From positions 1 to 64,000 of the forward strand of contig DZCQ01000011.1 of NCBI GenBank assembly GCA_022730285.1: a stretch of 64,000 nucleotides of DNA. Reading direction: 5' to 3'. Shown one piece after another: positions 36,004 to 44,411 of the stretch (positions are counted from its first letter, which is position 1; every line of letters begins with the position of its first letter). The DNA comes from Flavobacterium psychrophilum. GTDB taxonomy: Bacteria > Bacteroidota > Bacteroidia > Flavobacteriales > Flavobacteriaceae. Both the position numbers and the translations under genes were made by a program. The notes beneath the pieces are model-generated. The model was not told the DNA's origin and ran no database searches. It was given only the letters and a program-made list of their open reading frames with translations.

Positions 36004-36558
36004 TTATTTAACAACTCGGTTAGTATTTTGTTTTACAAATGCATCCCAGCCTGAAAATTTTTGATTTAGTTCTGATTTTCCTGAATTAAAAAAATGACAA
36101 ACTGCTGCAGCCAAACCATCGGTAGAATCTAAGTTTTTCGGCAATTCTTTTAATCCTAATAATTGCTGTAACATCTTAGCAACTTGCTCTTTACTAGCAT
36201 TTCCATTTCCCGTAATAGCCATTTTTATTTTTTTCGGTTCATACTCCGTAATTGGAATTTGTCTAGACAAACCTGCTGCCATTGCAACTCCTTGTGCACG
36301 TCCTAATTTTAACATAGATTGCACATTTTTGCCAAAAAAAGGAGCCTCGATAGCAATTTCGTCTGGATGGTATGTTTCAATTAACTCAATGGTGCGTTCA
36401 AAAATAATTCGCAATTTTTGATAATGATCGTGGTATTTATTCAGAATTAGTTCGTTTAATTGAATAAATTCCATTTTTTTGTTCACTACTTTTATAAGTC
36501 CAAATCCCATAATGGTGGTTCCGGGGTCAATTCCTAATATAATCCTTTCGTTTATCAA
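36004..36558 (-). CDS. ruvC: Holliday-junction resolvase RuvC
   Basis: The 184-residue endonuclease cleaves Holliday junctions during recombination repair. It has the RNase H-like catalytic motifs: GIDPGTTIMGFG (first Asp), AIEAPFFGKN (Glu), GNGNASKEQVAKML and LDSTDGLAAAVCH (last acidic residues). Length is normal. Gene order ruvC-hemW is tight. ruvA/ruvB are not in the window. Confidence 0.97.
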   Translation of the reverse strand: MINERIILGIDPGTTIMGFGLIKVVNKKMEFIQLNELILNKYHDHYQKLRIIFERTIELIETYHPDEIAIEAPFFGKNVQSMLKLGRAQGVAMAAGLSRQIPITEYEPKKIKMAITGNGNASKEQVAKMLQQLLGLKELPKNLDSTDGLAAAVCHFFNSGKSELNQKFSGWDAFVKQNTNRVVK

Positions 36559-36590
36559 TTTTTTAGTATAAAGTTTGTTACTTTGTGCCG

Positions 36591-37514
36591 ATGATTACAA
36601 TTTCGTACAAAGCTAAACAATTAGGTGTTTTTATAATCAAACTTTTGATTGTAATTGCTGCCTTTTTTTTTATTTACCAACAACTTTCCAAAAACAATGG
36701 GATAAATTGGGAGGTTTTTCAAATTCTTTTGAGAAAAAATGACTCGATTACTGGAATAATTTTTATATTATTTTTAAGTGTATTAAATAGATTTTTAGAA
36801 ATTTTAAAATGGCAGAATTTAGTTTCCACAATTCATAAAATCAGCTTATTGGAAGCTACAAAGCAAGTACTTGCATCGCTTACCGCCGGTATTTTTACGC
36901 CAAATGGATTAGGAGAATATGCGGGAAAAGCTTTATATTACACAAAAAAAGAAACAAAAAGCATATTGTTTTTAAATATTATTTGCAACGGAATTCAATT
37001 GCTTCTTACCGTGTTTTTTGGAGTAATTGGGTTGTTTCTTATTGGATTTACTTATTGGGCATTAATTATAATAGCCATCATAATATTGGTTTACATACTT
37101 TTAAAATTAGTCAAAAAAATAAAGATAAAAGGATATTCTTTTCAAAATTTTACACACAAACTACAAGAAGTTCCTGAAAACATTCACCGAAAGAACGCAT
37201 TATTAGGAGTTGCACGGTATCTAGTATTTTCACATCAATATTATTTTTTGCTCATCGCATTTGATGTCAATTTATCGTATCTAACTTTAATGGCCACCAT
37301 AACTACTGTCTATTTTTTAGCATCGGCATTACCCTCTTTTCAGTTTTTAGACTTTGCTGTTAAAGGCAGTATTGCAGTTTATTTTTTTACTTTACAAGAT
37401 GTTAATGATTGGATTGTAGTATTTATAACTACTTTAATGTGGTTTTTAAATGTGGTAATACCTGTTTTTATTGGAAGTATTTATGTAATGCAATACAAAC
37501 CCAAATGGAAATAA
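36591..37514 (+). CDS. Flippase-like / LPG-synthase-type multispanning membrane protein
   Basis: Start chosen at ATG 36591; an in-frame GTG lies six bases earlier. The ~307-residue protein has about eight hydrophobic segments and the UPF0104/lysylphosphatidylglycerol-synthase-TM signature region (LTAGIFTPNGLGEYAGKALYY). The later LASALPSFQFLDFAVKGSIA also fits. It lacks the cytosolic aminoacyltransferase domain of MprF. It may transport or flip a lipid-linked substrate. A glycosyltransferase gene overlaps its end by 10 bases, suggesting a shared envelope pathway. Confidence 0.8.
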   Translation: MITISYKAKQLGVFIIKLLIVIAAFFFIYQQLSKNNGINWEVFQILLRKNDSITGIIFILFLSVLNRFLEILKWQNLVSTIHKISLLEATKQVLASLTAGIFTPNGLGEYAGKALYYTKKETKSILFLNIICNGIQLLLTVFFGVIGLFLIGFTYWALIIIAIIILVYILLKLVKKIKIKGYSFQNFTHKLQEVPENIHRKNALLGVARYLVFSHQYYFLLIAFDVNLSYLTLMATITTVYFLASALPSFQFLDFAVKGSIAVYFFTLQDVNDWIVVFITTLMWFLNVVIPVFIGSIYVMQYKPKWK

Positions 37515-38614
37515 TTTTTACTTTTTATATTTTTATATTTACGGCTTACTACATAAATATTTTGTGGATACTTAATGGATTTTATTCACTAAAAAAGTTT
37601 TCTTATACTAATGTAACACCACAAACTAGCTTTTCTATAATTATTCCGTATAGAAATGAGATAGAAAATTTACCAAAATTATTAGATTCGATAGAGCAGT
37701 TAGAATATCCAAACCTATTATTTGAGGTAATTTTGATTGATGATTTTTCGGATATTCCAACCGTATTTTCTAGCTATTCCTTTCAAATTACACATTTAAA
37801 AAATAGTAAAAAGGCAATTTCTCCAAAAAAAGAAGCGATAAATCTTGCTATAAAAAAGGCAAAAAACCAATGGATTGTTACTACTGACGCCGATTGTATC
37901 GTTCCTAGATTATGGCTAAAAACTTTTGATTTACGCATTCAAGAAGGCAACATAAAAATGATTGCCGCACCAGTCAAATTTGAAGAAGATTCTATTTTTA
38001 TTTCAAATTTTCAAATATTAGATTTTTTAAGCTTGCAAACAACCACAATAGGAACTTTTGGCAACAAACAAGCATTTATGTGTAATGGAGCTAATTTTTG
38101 TTATGAGAGAAATTTTTTTAAATCTTTAAATGGATTTCAAGGGAATGAAACTATGGCAAGTGGTGATGATGTTTTTTTGCTACAAAAAGCCTTAGAAAAA
38201 GAACCAAATTCCGTGGCATATTTACAATCGGAAACCTGTATTGTAAGCACAAAGAGTGAGAGTTCGTGGCAAGCACTACTAAATCAACGAATTAGATGGG
38301 CTAGTAAAGCAAGTAAGTATAAAACACTATATAGCAAGCAATTAGGAATTAGTGTTGTAAGTGCAAATTTATTGTTTGTTATAGGAATACTGCTCACAAT
38401 AGTATATTTTTCAGTGTTCAAATATTTATTTGTACTGCTTTTATTAAAATTAATAATTGATTATATTTTTTTGATGGGAGGAAACTCTTTTTATAAAATA
38501 AAATTAAACTACATTTTAGCAAGTAGCTTATTGTATCCGTTTTTTAGTAGTTTGGTAGTATTTTACTCTTTCTTTGGCAATTATAAATGGAAAGGGCGTA
38601 TGTTTAGGTATTAG
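37505..38614 (+). CDS. Family 2 glycosyltransferase, membrane-anchored
   Basis: Start chosen at ATG 37505, inside the end of the preceding gene; the longer frame to 37409 would be its shadow. The 369-residue protein has an N-terminal transmembrane helix, a GT-A fold (SFSIIIPYRNEIENLPKLL, VILIDDFSD, WIVTTDADCIVP with the metal-binding D-x-D), and NQRIRWASK (QxxRW-like). Two or three C-terminal transmembrane helices follow. It probably adds sugars to a lipid-linked or membrane acceptor on the cytosolic side. The specific donor cannot be read. Confidence 0.88.
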   Translation: MEIIFTFYIFIFTAYYINILWILNGFYSLKKFSYTNVTPQTSFSIIIPYRNEIENLPKLLDSIEQLEYPNLLFEVILIDDFSDIPTVFSSYSFQITHLKNSKKAISPKKEAINLAIKKAKNQWIVTTDADCIVPRLWLKTFDLRIQEGNIKMIAAPVKFEEDSIFISNFQILDFLSLQTTTIGTFGNKQAFMCNGANFCYERNFFKSLNGFQGNETMASGDDVFLLQKALEKEPNSVAYLQSETCIVSTKSESSWQALLNQRIRWASKASKYKTLYSKQLGISVVSANLLFVIGILLTIVYFSVFKYLFVLLLLKLIIDYIFLMGGNSFYKIKLNYILASSLLYPFFSSLVVFYSFFGNYKWKGRMFRY

Positions 38615-38654
38615 TTTAATTATTTTAATCTTTAAAAAAGATTCACTGTAAATA

Positions 38655-38692
38655 AAAAAACCACCAATCTTAGGTAGATAGGTGGTTTTTTA
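38655..38692. terminator. Bidirectional terminator between glycosyltransferase and rng
   Basis: An 11-bp perfect inverted repeat AAAAAACCACC/GGTGGTTTTTT (38656-38666, 38682-38692) lies between convergent genes. Confidence 0.85.
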
Positions 38693-38696
38693 TAAT

Positions 38697-40241
38697 TTAA
38701 TCAATAATTTTATTCCCATGTTTATCAAAAAAATGATATTCAAGATACGTGTAAGCATCACGTGGAATAATTTTTATCCATTTTTTATGTTCAAAAAACC
38801 ATTTTGAACGCAAAGACGGAAATCCTTTTGCAAGGTAAGCAGCTATAAAAGGATGCACATTTAGAACAATTTTTTTATGCAACTTACTAATTCTTTCTAA
38901 ATCGGAAGCAATGCGATCTAATATCAAAATGGGTGCTTCAATGTCTCCATTTTCATTATTCGGATTTTCTTCACGAGTTTCAATATTTACCTCTGGTCGT
39001 ACTCTTTGTCTAGTAATTTGTACTATTCCGAATTTACTTGGAGGCAATATTTTGTGTTTTGCTTTGTCGTCACTCATTTCATCTCTTAAAAATTCATATA
39101 GAATTTTTCGGTTTTCTGGATTAGACAAGTCAATAAAATCGACAACTATAATTCCTCCCATATCTCTTAAACGTAATTGTCTAGCAACTTCTGCGGCAGC
39201 AATCATATTTACTTCGAGAGCTGTATCTTCTTGATTAGCAGCTTTGTTAGAACGGTTTCCGCTATTCACATCTATTACATGCATTGCTTCGGTGTGCTCT
39301 ATAATCAGATAAGCTCCTTTGCTCATGGATACTGATTTTCCAAAAGAGGTTTTAATTTGTCTCTCGACATTGTATTTTTCAAAAATAGGAGTATCCTTAG
39401 ATTGATACAACTTAACTATATTCTCTTTGCTTGGGGCAATTTGCCGAACATAGTCTTTAGTTTGATTAAATAATTCTGTCTCATCAATTATAATTCCACT
39501 AAATGTATCGTTAAATACATCTCGTAATATAGAAGATGCTCTGTTAAGTTCTCCTAAAATTTTAGAGGGATGATGAGCAGTAGGGATTTTTTTGCACATT
39601 GATGTCCATTTGTCTATCAAATCTTGCAAGTCTTTGTCTATTTCTGCTACTTTTTTGTCTTCGGCTACGGTTCGAACAATAATTCCGAAACCTTTTGGTT
39701 TTATGGATTGAACTAATCGTTTTAGTCTATCTTTTTCGGCTTTGGATTCTATTTTTTGAGAAATAGAAACTCTATCCGAAAATGGGACTAGCACAATGTA
39801 TCTTCCCGCCAATGAAAGTTCTGAACTTATTCTTGGACCTTTGGTAGATATTGGTTCTTTTACTACTTGAACTAAAATCGATTGATTTACAGATAGCACA
39901 TTTGCAATAGAACCATCTTTATCAATTTCTTTTTCAAACTGAAAGTTTTTTAACGAGTAATCTTTTATTTTGCCTGTAGTTACAAGCTTAATAAATTTTA
40001 ACTGAGAAGTTAAATTAGGACCTAAATCATGATAATGTAAAAAGGCGTCTTTATCAGAACCTACATTTACAAAAGCGGCATTAAGTCCTGCTACTGGTTT
40101 TCGTATTTTAGCAATAAAAATATCTCCAACCTGAAAGTTACTCGATTCTTCTTCTTTATGAATTTCAATTAGTTTTCCATCTTTTAGCAAGGCAAAATCT
40201 ACAGCATCAGAACTAGATCTAATAATCAATTCTTTATTCAT
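38697..40241 (-). CDS. rng: Ribonuclease G (Rne/Rng family)
   Basis: The 514-residue endoribonuclease contains an S1-like region (GDIFIAKIRKPVAGLNAAFVNVGSDKDAFLHY), the RNase E/G core (GIIVRTVAEDKKV) and catalytic Asp motifs HVIDVNSGNRSNK and GGIIVVDFIDL. The C-terminal region includes RQRVRPEV. No long C-terminal scaffold is present, so it is RNase G-like. It acts in 16S rRNA 5' maturation and mRNA decay. It follows the HU and small basic protein genes on the same strand. Confidence 0.95.
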   Translation of the reverse strand: MNKELIIRSSSDAVDFALLKDGKLIEIHKEEESSNFQVGDIFIAKIRKPVAGLNAAFVNVGSDKDAFLHYHDLGPNLTSQLKFIKLVTTGKIKDYSLKNFQFEKEIDKDGSIANVLSVNQSILVQVVKEPISTKGPRISSELSLAGRYIVLVPFSDRVSISQKIESKAEKDRLKRLVQSIKPKGFGIIVRTVAEDKKVAEIDKDLQDLIDKWTSMCKKIPTAHHPSKILGELNRASSILRDVFNDTFSGIIIDETELFNQTKDYVRQIAPSKENIVKLYQSKDTPIFEKYNVERQIKTSFGKSVSMSKGAYLIIEHTEAMHVIDVNSGNRSNKAANQEDTALEVNMIAAAEVARQLRLRDMGGIIVVDFIDLSNPENRKILYEFLRDEMSDDKAKHKILPPSKFGIVQITRQRVRPEVNIETREENPNNENGDIEAPILILDRIASDLERISKLHKKIVLNVHPFIAAYLAKGFPSLRSKWFFEHKKWIKIIPRDAYTYLEYHFFDKHGNKIID

Positions 40242-40445
40242 GTGTACATTTTAATCTGTATTTTAATTAAAATTGAGATAAATTGATTGTTTTATTTTAG
40301 AATAAATACAATAATTTTAAAATTTTATTTTACAGATGGATTAAACATTACAGGTATTTACCTGGCGGAAACTAATAATTAATTTTAGAAAAAAAATGTA
40401 ACTATAAATTAATTTTTGTTTCCTTATTTCAAGGAACGATTAAAA

Positions 40446-40474
40446 AAAGAAAAGTAGTTCTACACTACTTTTTC
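40446..40474 (-). terminator. Hairpin overlapping the stop of the 30-residue basic protein gene
   Basis: On the minus strand AAAAGTAGT and ACTACTTTT form a stem with a 5-base loop that includes the stop codon, followed by a T-rich tract. It probably ends transcription from the HU/small protein region. Confidence 0.6.
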
Positions 40475-40557
40475 TTTTTGTGACGGTTAGCTCTTGCTCT
40501 TTTTTTACGTTTGTGAGTAGCTACCTTATGTCTTTTTCTTTTTTTACCACTTGGCAT
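40465..40557 (-). CDS. 30-residue highly basic protein (MPSGKKRKRHK...)
   Basis: A 30-codon gene too short for usual ORF calling runs from an ATG at 40557 to a TAG at 40465. Two thirds of its residues are Lys, Arg or His, with ATHKRKKRARANRH in the middle. I recall a nearly identical protein throughout Flavobacteriia and other Bacteroidota. Such composition suggests rRNA or DNA binding. A ribosome-associated role is plausible, and a small Bacteroidota-specific ribosomal protein named bL38 has been reported, but I cannot confirm that this is it. It lies 25 bases after the HU gene. Confidence 0.8.
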   Translation of the reverse strand: MPSGKKRKRHKVATHKRKKRARANRHKKKK

Positions 40558-40582
40558 AATTGATTTTTTTTATGGTTAATAA

Positions 40583-40873
40583 TTATTTTGCTTCGTTGTT
40601 AGATTTTACACCTTCTACAAATACCTTTGCAGGTTTAAATGCAGGAATATTGTGTGCAGGAATCTTAATAGTAGTGTTTTTAGAGATGTTTCTTCCAGTT
40701 TTTTCGGCTCTAGTTTTCACTATAAAACTTCCAAAACCTCTTAAATACACATTATCACCTGTTTCTAATGAGCTTTTCACTTCTTCCATGAAAGTCTCAA
40801 CTGTAGCTTGAACGTCTCCTTTTTCTAGACCTAATTTCTCTGAAATTTTTGCTACGATGTCTGCTTTTGTCAT
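40583..40873 (-). CDS. HU-family nucleoid protein
   Basis: The 96-residue protein starts MTKADIVAKISEKLGL and has the HU arm signature (RGFGSFIVKTRAEKTGRNISKNTTI, IPAHNIPAFKPAKVF). It binds and bends DNA as a dimer and compacts the nucleoid. The short acidic tail (SNNEAK) is unremarkable. It is followed by the 30-residue basic protein gene, so two small basic proteins are made from one region. It is divergent from mutY. Confidence 0.97.
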   Translation of the reverse strand: MTKADIVAKISEKLGLEKGDVQATVETFMEEVKSSLETGDNVYLRGFGSFIVKTRAEKTGRNISKNTTIKIPAHNIPAFKPAKVFVEGVKSNNEAK

Positions 40874-41006
40874 TTTTATTCGTAATTAATTTTTTAAGTA
40901 AATTTTTTGAGGTTGCAAAGATACAAATTAAATAAATAACAATTCCATGTTAAATGATTAAAATTTAACAACATAATAAATTATTTTTACAAACTAAATA
41001 TAATTC

Positions 41007-42038
41007 ATGAGTTTTAGCCTTACAATAACCTTCTGGTACACAAATAATAAAAGGGATTTACCTTGGAGAAACAATACCAATCCGTATTTAATATGGTTGT
41101 CAGAAATTATACTACAACAAACAAAAGTTTCGCAAGGAACTCCTTATTATATATCCTTTGTTAAAAATTTTCCTACTATTTTTGATTTAGCAAACGCAAA
41201 TGAAGAACAAGTTTTGAAACTATGGCAAGGTCTTGGTTACTATTCTCGAGCACGAAATTTGCACGAAACTGCAAAATATATAGTTACAAACTTGCAAGGA
41301 AATTTTCCTACTAACAGTACCGATTTGTTAAAACTAAAAGGTATTGGCGAATATACCGCAGCTGCAATCGCATCGTTTGTCTTTAACGAGGTAACTGCGG
41401 TGGTAGATGGCAATGTCTTTAGAGTATTGGCGAGATATTTTGGCATTAAAACCGATATTGCATCTGGAAAAGCCAAAAAAGAATTTACTGCATTAGCTAA
41501 TACATTAATTATCAGAGAAAATCCTGCTGAATTTAACCAAGCAATTATGGAGTTTGGTTCTTTGCAATGTGTTCCTGCAAAACCTAATTGTGCTATTTGC
41601 CCACTAAACGCTAATTGCTATGCCTTTTTGCAAAACAAAGTGGCTGTTTTGCCAATTAAAATTAAAAAAACTATAGTCAAAAACAGATACTTAAACTATT
41701 TATTTGTTTTAGATAGTGATAACAAAACCGTAGCAAACAAAAGAACTAGCAAGGGAATTTGGCAAAATTTGTATGAATTTCCAGTTATAGAAACAAAGAA
41801 ATTAGCTTCAGAACAAGTTGTTTTTGAGAATATTAAAACCATCTATCCAAGTTTAGTTTCCTGTACATTTCTTACCTCAGAAACTGTTTTGCATAAATTA
41901 TCCCATCAAAATTTGCATATCCATTTCTGGAAAATACAGTTAGATAGCAAATTAAAAGATGGACTTACTTTTCATGATTTGAACAAACTCCCTTTTCCAA
42001 TTGTTATTCACAATTTTGTTAAGAATAACCTATTTTAA
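41007..42038 (+). CDS. mutY: A/G-specific adenine glycosylase
   Basis: The 343-residue enzyme removes adenine mispaired with 8-oxoguanine. It has PWRNNTNPYLIWLSEIILQQT with the catalytic Glu, the helix-hairpin-helix LKGIGEYTAAAIASF, VVDGNVFRVLAR with the catalytic Asp, and a 4Fe-4S cluster motif Cys-x6-Cys-x2-Cys-x5-Cys in CVPAKPNCAICPLNANC. A C-terminal NUDIX-like 8-oxoG recognition domain follows. The upstream region is shared with divergent HU. mutY-ssb-(gldE)-gldD is a recurrent order in Flavobacteriia. Confidence 0.97.
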   Translation: MSFSLTITFWYTNNKRDLPWRNNTNPYLIWLSEIILQQTKVSQGTPYYISFVKNFPTIFDLANANEEQVLKLWQGLGYYSRARNLHETAKYIVTNLQGNFPTNSTDLLKLKGIGEYTAAAIASFVFNEVTAVVDGNVFRVLARYFGIKTDIASGKAKKEFTALANTLIIRENPAEFNQAIMEFGSLQCVPAKPNCAICPLNANCYAFLQNKVAVLPIKIKKTIVKNRYLNYLFVLDSDNKTVANKRTSKGIWQNLYEFPVIETKKLASEQVVFENIKTIYPSLVSCTFLTSETVLHKLSHQNLHIHFWKIQLDSKLKDGLTFHDLNKLPFPIVIHNFVKNNLF

Positions 42039-42049
42039 TAAAAATAATT

Positions 42050-42057
42050 TATCTTTG
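42050..42057 (+). promoter_or_regulatory. Putative -7 element of ssb
   Basis: TATCTTTG matches TAnnTTTG and lies 22 bases before the ssb start. No correctly spaced -33 TTG is visible. Confidence 0.45.
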
Positions 42058-42079
42058 AAATAATTTAAAAAAAACAACA

Positions 42080-42499
42080 ATGAATGGTACACTAAATAAG
42101 GTAATGTTGATAGGTCATTTGGGAGATGATGTTAAGATTCACTATTTTGAAGGAGGAAATTGTGTGGGCAGATTCTCGTTAGCAACTAATGATGTTTATA
42201 TTAACAAAACTACAGGCGAGAAAATAACTTCCACCGAATGGCATAATATTTCTGTACGAAATAAAGCGGCAGAAATTTGCGAAAAATATTTATCCAAAGG
42301 AGATAAAATATTTGTAGAAGGTCGAATAAAATCAAGACAATGGCAAGCAGAAGATGGTATTACCAAAAACACTACCGAAATTCAAGTAACGGAATTTACG
42401 TTTTTAAACACTAAAAAAGACTCTGAAAAATTCAAAACTGAAGAAAATTCAAAACTAAATCAATTTAATCCGAATCTTGAAAATGACTTGCCTTTTTAA
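42080..42499 (+). CDS. ssb: Single-stranded DNA-binding protein
   Basis: The 139-residue protein has an OB fold (NKVMLIGHLGDDVKIHYFEGG, RFSLATND, TEWHNISV, YLSKGDKIFVEGRIKSRQW), a short disordered linker and the acidic C-terminal tail ENDLPF that recruits repair and replication proteins. Length is slightly short but complete. Its end overlaps the gldD start by 17 bases, so the two are translationally coupled. Confidence 0.96.
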   Translation: MNGTLNKVMLIGHLGDDVKIHYFEGGNCVGRFSLATNDVYINKTTGEKITSTEWHNISVRNKAAEICEKYLSKGDKIFVEGRIKSRQWQAEDGITKNTTEIQVTEFTFLNTKKDSEKFKTEENSKLNQFNPNLENDLPF

Positions 42500-43058
42500 T
42501 CAAAAAAATCTGTTTTTATACTTGATCCTATTATTTTCGCTTAGCTTTATAGCTTGCAAAGAAGATACTTTACCCAAACCTCAAGCGTATCTAAGTTTAT
42601 CATATCCAGAACCAAAATATGTTTCTTTTGACAGTAAATGTGGTTATTCATTTTCCCATAACACTATAGGAATTTTAGATAACAAAGGAAATTGCAACTT
42701 TAACATAAACTATCCAAAACTTAAAGCAACTGTTTACTTGACATACAAACCCGTTCAAAATAACATTAACTCTTTACTTAAAGATGCCCAAAAATTAACT
42801 TATGAACATGTAATTAAAGCAGACGGTATTTCAGAACAACCTTATATCAATAAAGAAAAAAAGTCGTACGGAATGTTCTATGAAGTTACCGGAAATGCAG
42901 CCTCGCAATCACAATTTTATCTTACAGATAGTACAAAACATTTTCTTGTTGGTTCTGTTTATTTTTACGCAAAACCCAATTACGATTCTATATTACCTGC
43001 TTCTAATTACATTAAAAATGATTTGCGTGTATTAATGGAGTCTTTAAAATGGGAATAA
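42483..43058 (+). CDS. gldD: Gliding-motility lipoprotein GldD
   Basis: Start chosen at ATG 42483; a TTG lies six bases earlier. The ~191-residue lipoprotein has a hydrophobic signal and lipobox FIAC, then KEDTLPKPQAYLSLSYPEPKY and a conserved C-terminal core (LTYEHVIKADGI, YGMFYEVTGNAASQSQFYLTD, YFYAKPNYDSI). GldD is required for gliding and type IX secretion in Flavobacterium. In relatives gldE normally lies between ssb and gldD; here that gene is absent and gldD overlaps ssb directly. Confidence 0.93.
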   Translation: MTCLFNQKNLFLYLILLFSLSFIACKEDTLPKPQAYLSLSYPEPKYVSFDSKCGYSFSHNTIGILDNKGNCNFNINYPKLKATVYLTYKPVQNNINSLLKDAQKLTYEHVIKADGISEQPYINKEKKSYGMFYEVTGNAASQSQFYLTDSTKHFLVGSVYFYAKPNYDSILPASNYIKNDLRVLMESLKWE

Positions 43059-43060
43059 CA

Positions 43061-44302
43061 CTAAGAATTTAATGCTTTCTCATTTTGAATCATATAAGCC
43101 ATATTTTTAATTACATTGTCATGTTTTTTAACAAAAGGATTTGTTTCGTCCCAGACATATCCTGCTAAAACTGCACATATTTTTTGTTTAACCTCTGGAT
43201 TTTCTGGCTGATGAAAAAACAACGTTTGCAAATTGCCAGTGTACCATTCTTTTACATAAGTAGTAAACACACCAATACCTTTTTTCATATATCCTGTGTA
43301 TTCCGTTTCCCAATCTACTTTGCAATTTGCAGATTCTTTTAAATATAATTTTGCAGCAAGCATTCCAGACTCTGTAGCAAAAGCAACACCCGATGAAAAA
43401 ACTGGATCTAAAAACTCCGAGCTGTTTCCTGTTAAAGCAAAACCATCTCCATACATACTTTTTACAGAACGAGAATAATTTTCAAGCTTGATGGGTTCAA
43501 ACAAAAAATCTACTCCACCAAAACGTTTTACATAATAATCAGACAATTTAATAGCGTTGTTTAGTGCCTCTGCATTATCTTTAGATAAATTATTAATAAA
43601 GTCTGTTGGTCCCACAACACCTACACTTGTATTCCCATTCGAGAAAGGAATAACCCACAACCAAACTTCTGTTTCTAGTATATCAAATGAAATCATTGTG
43701 CCTTCCTCTCCCTCTGGCCTATTCACATCTTTAACATGCGTAAATATAGAAGAATGTGGGTCTAGTTTAGATGGAGTATCTAAATCTAAGAGTCTTGGCA
43801 AAACACGTCCATACCCACTAGAATCTATAATAAACTTAGCATGAACTTCTTTTAAATTTCCGTTTTTATCTTTAATGGTAGTAATAGAATTTGTACCATT
43901 AAACACAACTGCTAACACCTCCGATTCAAACTCTAAGTCTATTCCTTTCTTAATAACCTCTTGTGCCATTGTATTGTCAAAATCAGCCCTTGGAACTTGC
44001 CATGTCCAATCCCAACCTTCCCCAAATTTATTACTAAAATCAAACACACATACTTCCTTTCCTCTGATAAATCTTGCCCCTAATTTTTTTTCAAAATTCA
44101 TTGCATTTAAACTATCAAAAAGTCCTGCCTCGGCAAAATGATCCATAACTCTTGGAATCAAACTCTCGCCTACCACAACTCTTGGAAATTTTGTTTTTTC
44201 TACCACTTTGACGTTCACACCATTATTATAAAGATGAGATGCTGAAACGCATCCAGAAGGCCCAGCACCTATAACTAACACATCTACAAATTCCTTTAAC
44301 AT
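43061..44302 (-). CDS. Flavin-dependent halogenase-like oxidoreductase
   Basis: The 413-residue protein has an N-terminal FAD-binding GAGPSG, FPRVVVGESLIP, and two motifs used to recognise flavin-dependent halogenases: W-x-W-x-I-P (WLWVIP, residues 214-219) and F-x-x-P-x-x-S-x-G (FLDPVFSSG, 297-305). Lys73 in KLGARF could be the halogenation lysine. It is divergent from the tyrosine ammonia-lyase at the left edge of the flexirubin cluster. It may chlorinate the aryl or resorcinol ring, since chlorinated flexirubins are known. A monooxygenase or reductase role in the same superfamily remains possible. Confidence 0.78.
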   Translation of the reverse strand: MLKEFVDVLVIGAGPSGCVSASHLYNNGVNVKVVEKTKFPRVVVGESLIPRVMDHFAEAGLFDSLNAMNFEKKLGARFIRGKEVCVFDFSNKFGEGWDWTWQVPRADFDNTMAQEVIKKGIDLEFESEVLAVVFNGTNSITTIKDKNGNLKEVHAKFIIDSSGYGRVLPRLLDLDTPSKLDPHSSIFTHVKDVNRPEGEEGTMISFDILETEVWLWVIPFSNGNTSVGVVGPTDFINNLSKDNAEALNNAIKLSDYYVKRFGGVDFLFEPIKLENYSRSVKSMYGDGFALTGNSSEFLDPVFSSGVAFATESGMLAAKLYLKESANCKVDWETEYTGYMKKGIGVFTTYVKEWYTGNLQTLFFHQPENPEVKQKICAVLAGYVWDETNPFVKKHDNVIKNMAYMIQNEKALNS

Positions 44303-44411
44303 ATTTTTTAGTTATTAAAAATTATTATACTACATTTGTCGAGTCAAATTAACTACAATTTTTTTTAATAAAAAAAGATTGTGTATATAATAATGAAGAA
44401 TTTAGGATAGA

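Noticed and set aside
37409..37504. Longer N-terminus for the glycosyltransferase
   Set aside because: These codons lie inside the preceding gene; the first plausible membrane helix begins at the ATG at 37505.
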